19,221 nt of DNA from Bacillota bacterium (GTDB taxonomy: Bacteria; Bacillota; Clostridia; Acetivibrionales; DSM-1351), in the NCBI GenBank assembly GCA_023392075.1, contig JAEVZU010000178.1:1-19221 (forward strand), written 5' to 3'. How positions within the stretch are numbered: position 1 is the stretch's first letter; every line of letters starts with the position of its first letter. Under the pieces are notes generated by a model. It was not told where the DNA came from. It saw only the letters and a program-made list of their open reading frames with translations, and did not search any database. This document shows positions 15,242 to 19,221 of this stretch, in pieces. Position numbers and translations under genes: made by a program.

Positions 15242-16834
15242 CTACTTTAATGCTTCTGCAGCCTTTGTCAAAGTCTCTTCCAGTTTCTTTACTCCAAGCT
15301 TGTTCAACGTAGCCGTCATTTCATCGTAATTTTTCTGGAAATCTGCATCTGTTGCCGACAGGACAACTTTTACTTCCTGATTTTTAATATATTCATTTAT
15401 CTGGTCTAGAACCACCTTTTCATCGGTATCTTCTTTAGGAGCCGCTAAAGCCGGAGAAATAACGAGTTTTAAATTCTTTCTTACGGAATCCATGACATCC
15501 AGAGAATTTTGAGATACGCCCGAAGCTCTTCCTACCGCCTCTGTTACGCTTGATATTCCAAAATAGTAGGCAGGATTAAACTTTGTATAGAATACGTTTT
15601 CATCTCCTCTCGCGGTGATCCAATCTTCAGAGAACTTCGGTATGCCGTCGTCACCCATGGTGTAATCGATACCCTCTCTGCCCCATTGAGTCAATCTCTG
15701 GCCTTTTTCGCTGAACATCCAATCCATTAACTGAATGGATCTTTCAGGGTTTTTATTTTTCTGGGTTATGAATACTCCGGCCCAACCGGTCCCAAGTGTA
15801 ACATATTTCGCATTTTCAACCATCGGCTGTGCCTGTACCCAGGTTGCATCGGCAAAGCCGTTCTTTCTGGTCATATCCGTCATCTGGTCACTTGTGGAAC
15901 CTGTATACCAGCTGTATGAGAAAGCCTTGTTGTTAACAACCAGCTGGGTAGCCTGGGAGCCATCCTTGTATGCAAAATTATCGGCGGTCATATAGCCGTT
16001 CTGATATAATTTGTTGGCGTATTTCAAGAAGTTGATATATTCAGGTGAGGTAGTGTAGTGAATCAATTTATTGTCATCTGTTTCCAAAAGCTGTGAATTT
16101 CCGGGACACCAGTTTGGAATGAGCCATGTTTTGAAAATTGAGAGCATAAAGGTTTGATCTAAAACCAGCGGAATCATATCAGGATATTTTTGCTTTACCA
16201 TACCTAATACCTTTGTATAGTCATCAAGAGTTTTCATAGAAGGATTTCCCAGCTCTTTAAGAATATCCTCTCTGTATAACAGCGATGCCAGTGTAGGACA
16301 GCCTGCCTTAGCTGCATTCCATTCCTCCTGTGAAGCCGAGGCATTCAGTATTGTATAGAAATGCTCGTCGGTTGCATAGGATTTTGCTGCTTTTACAGCC
16401 ATATCGCTGGGTTTGAAATCCGGTGAATATTGGGAAATCAAATCATCCCATGCGTAGCTGTATTGGGATGTGGACAAACGGTCAAAGAGCTTGTCGGTAT
16501 ATACCATATCGGGAAGGTCATTTGATGCCACCATGATACCCAGTTGTGTATCATCAACCGCACGGGTAGGTTTAAGTGTTACCCCTGTTTCGTTTGTGAT
16601 CTCTTCAGGTATGATACCCTCGAATTTTTCTGTCCAATACCAAGGGAAATCAATAAATACATCAAGTGTTACAGGTTCTTTTTCCGCAGAACCCGCAGCA
16701 GCCGTATTTGCAGCACTGCCTGTGCTGCTTGTGGAGTTTGCATTTTCGGTACTGCCACATGCTGCAAGCGAAGTAATGACCAATACTGCTGCTAGAATGG
16801 AACTGACTTTTCGTTTAACATTTTCACTTAACAT
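15242..16834 (-). CDS. LplA/YtcQ-type extracellular solute-binding lipoprotein
   Basis: A 530-residue oligosaccharide-binding lipoprotein, larger than ordinary CUT1 binding proteins and typical of the LplA/YtcQ group. The signal peptide runs from MLSENVKRK through a hydrophobic stretch (about 11-24) to the lipobox SLAAC, with the lipidated Cys at 26. A Ser/Thr/Ala/Asn linker extends to about residue 52. The mature region includes VFIDFPWYWTEKFEG, ASNDLPDMVYTDKL and LMDWMFSEKGQRLTQWGREGIDYTMGDDG, the last being a recurrent segment of this group. The ATG at 16834 has AGGAGG 7 nt upstream. It follows the two permeases by about 61 nt. Relatives import plant-wall oligosaccharides such as rhamnogalacturonan fragments, but specificity cannot be read here. 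Confidence 0.93.
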   Translation of the reverse strand: MLSENVKRKVSSILAAVLVITSLAACGSTENANSTSSTGSAANTAAAGSAEKEPVTLDVFIDFPWYWTEKFEGIIPEEITNETGVTLKPTRAVDDTQLGIMVASNDLPDMVYTDKLFDRLSTSQYSYAWDDLISQYSPDFKPSDMAVKAAKSYATDEHFYTILNASASQEEWNAAKAGCPTLASLLYREDILKELGNPSMKTLDDYTKVLGMVKQKYPDMIPLVLDQTFMLSIFKTWLIPNWCPGNSQLLETDDNKLIHYTTSPEYINFLKYANKLYQNGYMTADNFAYKDGSQATQLVVNNKAFSYSWYTGSTSDQMTDMTRKNGFADATWVQAQPMVENAKYVTLGTGWAGVFITQKNKNPERSIQLMDWMFSEKGQRLTQWGREGIDYTMGDDGIPKFSEDWITARGDENVFYTKFNPAYYFGISSVTEAVGRASGVSQNSLDVMDSVRKNLKLVISPALAAPKEDTDEKVVLDQINEYIKNQEVKVVLSATDADFQKNYDEMTATLNKLGVKKLEETLTKAAEALK

Positions 16835-16895
16835 TGTGTTACCTCCTGATTTAATATTCTTATAAATTAGACGGTTCTGCAGTCAGGATATTTTT

Positions 16896-17777
16896 TTATC
16901 CCTTAACCGAACCAATCATCATTCCCTTAACAAAGTATTTCTGTAAAAAAGGATATACGCAAATTATAGGTAATACCGCTATGATCATTGCTGCCGACTG
17001 AAGAGAGAAGGAGGTGATCATTGAGGACTTGTAGGCTGCCGCACCTGCTGAAACGCTTCCGCTTATCTGATTTTTGTTGACTATCTGCATCATCAGGAAG
17101 GACAGGGTTTTCAATTCCGGCTTCTGGACAAAAAATGCAGAATCAAACCAGGCATTCCAGTGTTCCACACCAAGGAACAGTGCTATAGTTGCAAGAAACG
17201 GCTTGGAAACAGGAAGTACCAGCTTCCAGAATATTATAAAATCATTAGCTCCGTCTACATGTGCCGAATCAAACAGTTCCGACGGGATTTCCCTGAAGAA
17301 GGATATACCCACCATAACAAAGAAAATATTCAAGGCCCCTGGAATTATGTATACCAAAAAGGTATTAAACAGATGAAGATTCTTCAAAAGCATATAATAT
17401 GGAATTATACCACCTGAAAAATACATGCTTATTATAAGAATTGTAAAATAAAATTTTCTGAATGCAAGGTCCTTGAAGGATAGACTATAGGCTACCAGGC
17501 ATGTAAACATAAGACCTATGGCAGTACCTGCAACGGTCCTGAGTACAGATATTAGAATTGCAGTTTTCCATTTTTCATCTGTAAAAAACGGTATATAATT
17601 TTCAATAGTTAATTTCTTTGGATAAAAAGTTACATTATCGGTCAGCGCAGACATTCCCTGGCTGAAGGATTGAATCAGCACGTAGTAAAAAGGATATAAC
17701 GTAACGAATACAACTACGGCTAAAAAGATCCATTTGATGCTGTCAAAAATAATATCACCCTTACTTGCTCTTTTCAT
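16896..17777 (-). CDS. LplC/YtcP-type sugar ABC transporter permease
   Basis: A 293-residue membrane permease of the CUT1 LplC/YtcP group. The N-terminal KRASKGDIIFDSIKW is followed by a hydrophobic helix and LYPFYYVLIQSFSQG, then several membrane spans. The EAA loop reads DSAHVDGANDFIIFWKLVLP, and the C-terminus ends CVYPFLQKYFVKGMMIGSVKG, which is characteristic of the group. The ATG at 17777 has GGGGGGT upstream and lies 13 nt after the LplB-like stop. It pairs with the 17791-18756 permease and the 15242-16834 binding protein. Confidence 0.94.
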   Translation of the reverse strand: MKRASKGDIIFDSIKWIFLAVVVFVTLYPFYYVLIQSFSQGMSALTDNVTFYPKKLTIENYIPFFTDEKWKTAILISVLRTVAGTAIGLMFTCLVAYSLSFKDLAFRKFYFTILIISMYFSGGIIPYYMLLKNLHLFNTFLVYIIPGALNIFFVMVGISFFREIPSELFDSAHVDGANDFIIFWKLVLPVSKPFLATIALFLGVEHWNAWFDSAFFVQKPELKTLSFLMMQIVNKNQISGSVSAGAAAYKSSMITSFSLQSAAMIIAVLPIICVYPFLQKYFVKGMMIGSVKG

Positions 17778-17790
17778 TGTTTACCCCCCA

Positions 17791-18756
17791 TTAAAACAAG
17801 CTTGTATCCGAGACTTTTTTTGAAACAAGATTACTTCCGAAAATCAAAACCAGCGATATCACCGACTGTATAAGCCCTATAGCCGTCGCATATGCATATC
17901 TCCCGTTGGACAGTCCCACTTTGAATATGTAGGTCTGAATTATTTGTGACTTTTCCAGATTCATTGCGTTTCCAAGCAGGTAGGACTGCTCAAAGTTGGA
18001 GCCGCTGAGACCCCCTCCGAACAGGTTGCCTAAAGCAAGGATAAGAACTACCGCTATAGTTCCCCTGATGCCTGGAATAGTAATTTTCAATATCTTTGAA
18101 AATCTGCTGGCGCCGTCAATATCCGCAGCTTCATATAAGGACGGATCTATCCCGGTTATGGCAGCTAAAAATATAATTGTCCACCAGCCCATGTCCTTCC
18201 AGACATCCAGCACCACGGCCAAAGGCCAGAAATGACCGGCACTGGTGAGAAAAGGTATGCCCTCTTTAACCAGGCCCAAAGAGATGAGCAATTGATTAAT
18301 CAATCCGTTGTCGGTTGCCAAAAAATTTATTGCAAGACCTGAGACGATAACCCAGGAAATAAAGTGCGGCAGATAGCTGATAGTCTGAATGCACCTCTTA
18401 ATTTTATTTTGTTTTATCTCATTCAGCATCACTGCAAATATTATGGGCATGGGAAATGCAAATATCAGCTTTAAGAAGCTGAGAGCAACTGTATTTCTGA
18501 TTATAGTCCAGAAGTTGATATCGTTTACAAATGCCTTGAAGTGCTTCAATCCCACCCAATCACTTGTAAAAATCCCCATAACACCTAATGAGATATTATA
18601 GTTTTTAAAAGCCATTACCAGGCCCGACATTGGTACATAACTAAAAACAAGCAGATATATTATACCCAATATTGCAAAAGTCTGTGGTATTTTTTGTTTA
18701 CGAAAAGTCCGCCAAACACCGCTACCTTTATGATTATGACTAACTGTACCACGCAT
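17791..18756 (-). CDS. LplB/YteP-type sugar ABC transporter permease
   Basis: A 321-residue membrane permease of the CUT1 LplB/YteP group. The charged N-terminus (residues 1-25) ends in KIPQTFAILGIIYLLVFSYVPM, and the PMSGLVMAFKNYNI stretch is typical of the group. The EAA loop is EAADIDGASRFSKILKITIP. The ATG at 18756 has AAGGAG 9 nt upstream. It is the first gene of the right-hand operon. A 272-bp inverted-repeat element ends only about 10 nt upstream of that ribosome site, so the native leader has been altered or the element supplies it. Confidence 0.94.
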   Translation of the reverse strand: MRGTVSHNHKGSGVWRTFRKQKIPQTFAILGIIYLLVFSYVPMSGLVMAFKNYNISLGVMGIFTSDWVGLKHFKAFVNDINFWTIIRNTVALSFLKLIFAFPMPIIFAVMLNEIKQNKIKRCIQTISYLPHFISWVIVSGLAINFLATDNGLINQLLISLGLVKEGIPFLTSAGHFWPLAVVLDVWKDMGWWTIIFLAAITGIDPSLYEAADIDGASRFSKILKITIPGIRGTIAVVLILALGNLFGGGLSGSNFEQSYLLGNAMNLEKSQIIQTYIFKVGLSNGRYAYATAIGLIQSVISLVLIFGSNLVSKKVSDTSLF

Positions 18757-18780
18757 TTATGTATTCTCCTTATCTCTTTA

Positions 18781-19052
18781 CCCTCTATTGATAATGTATA
18801 ACACGCCTCACGCCGGCTATTTTGCCACTTTTCTTTGTCGTCGTCCTTGCCTTGCGTCAGCAAGGCTGCGTCCATCCTCCTCGAAAATTGCCAAAATATC
18901 TCGGTGCGGGGTCTGTGATTTTTGAGTGAGGTAATTTGGCTTGCGGTAAGGCAAACGGCGTGCAGTAAGGCTTTGTGCCTTGCAAGCGGCTTTAACGCAG
19001 CCGCAGGGCAAATTGACCACTCAAAAACGTATTGTACATTGTCAATAGAGGG
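18781..19052. mobile_element. TA-flanked MITE-like element directly upstream of the LplB-like gene
   Basis: Terminal inverted repeats of 25 bp begin CCCTCTATTGA on each end (18781-18805 and 19052-19028), with four mismatches. TA lies on both outer sides (18779-18780 and 19053-19054), the target duplication made by IS630/Tc1-mariner-type elements. The 272-bp interior is GC-richer than the neighbouring gaps. It folds into two imperfect hairpins, one bounded by TTTTTGAGTG and its complement near 18916 and 19016, the other pairing TATTTTGCC with GCCAAAATA. It encodes no transposase; the short frames crossing it are not credible genes. It is probably a non-autonomous element mobilised in trans. 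It is unrelated by sight to the repeats at 2500 and 10200. Confidence 0.8.
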
Positions 19053-19141
19053 TATTGTTTCACAACTAAAGAATACAGCTTTTGTCACGGGAAAAATACT
19101 GTTCATACTTCAAGTTTATGTCCAAAATTAAGGTCACCTTA

Positions 19142-19170
19142 TTGAGTTATCCGTTTAATTTTGTTATAAT
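19142..19170 (+). promoter_or_regulatory. Predicted sigma-A promoter facing rightward
   Basis: TTGAGT (19142-19147) and TATAAT (19165-19170) are spaced by exactly 17 nt on the plus strand. A ribosome-site-like AAAGGA and an ATG follow, so a divergent gene probably begins at the window edge. Confidence 0.6.
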
Positions 19171-19205
19171 CGACTAAATTATTTTCTTGCAAAGGATTGA
19201 TTGAT

Positions 19206-19221
19206 ATGGCCATTCCTGCCA
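19206..19221 (+). CDS. Start of a divergent gene (only five codons visible)
   Basis: An ATG at 19206 follows AAAGGA at 19191-19196 with about 9 nt spacing and lies 36 nt past a predicted -10 box. Only MAIPA is visible before the window ends, so nothing can be said about the product. A regulator of the right-hand operon would be a common neighbour in this position, but that is a guess. Confidence 0.35.

Noticed and set aside
18660..19106. Minus-strand frames of 67 and 148 codons around the TA-flanked element
   Set aside because: They cross the terminal repeats and hairpins of the element and one overlaps the LplB-like start; no protein family features are visible.

Overview
The window reads as a carbohydrate-uptake and catabolism island of a low-to-moderate GC, Gram-positive anaerobe. 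Clostridia of the Ruminiclostridium or other plant-fibre-degrading type are the best guess. The support is strong AGGAGG-type ribosome sites, lipobox binding proteins, CUT1 importers of the MalFG and LplABC types, TTG starts and AT-rich intergenic DNA. The genus is an inference. All 15 well-supported genes lie on the minus strand, so transcription runs from right to left. One further gene probably starts on the plus strand at the extreme right edge. No tRNA, rRNA, CRISPR array or transposase gene was seen.

Right block (18756 down to 10540): LplB-like and LplC-like permeases, an LplA-like binding lipoprotein, a ROK sugar kinase, a large cytoplasmic glycoside hydrolase of family 9 and a two-domain SIS isomerase/deaminase. 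Short spacings suggest one operon: an oligosaccharide is imported, cut inside the cell, phosphorylated and isomerised or deaminated. An amino-sugar substrate is an attractive but unproven idea. A strong GC-rich stem-loop follows the binding-protein gene. A 272-bp TA-flanked inverted-repeat element sits directly upstream of the first gene.

Left block (9976 down to 1): a zinc-type medium-chain dehydrogenase, an SMP-30/gluconolactonase-like protein, an aldo/keto reductase and an FGGY (xylulokinase-like) kinase. Next comes a GntR/UTRA regulator, then a second CUT1 importer (binding lipoprotein and two permeases) and a xylose-isomerase-like TIM-barrel protein cut by the window edge. This looks like uptake, oxidation or reduction, isomerisation and phosphorylation of a monosaccharide, polyol or sugar acid whose identity cannot be read from sequence.

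Two observations stand out. First, the same palindrome (ATAATGT-N4-ACATTAT) overlaps the predicted -10 box of the dehydrogenase operon and that of the GntR gene, and a degenerate copy lies at the predicted start of the second importer operon. This gives a testable single-regulator circuit. Second, three kinds of small non-coding inverted-repeat elements occupy the gaps: a repeat family with two copies (2500-2657 and 10200-10532), a smaller element nested inside the second copy, and the unrelated TA-flanked element at the right. Neither importer has an ATPase gene in the window.
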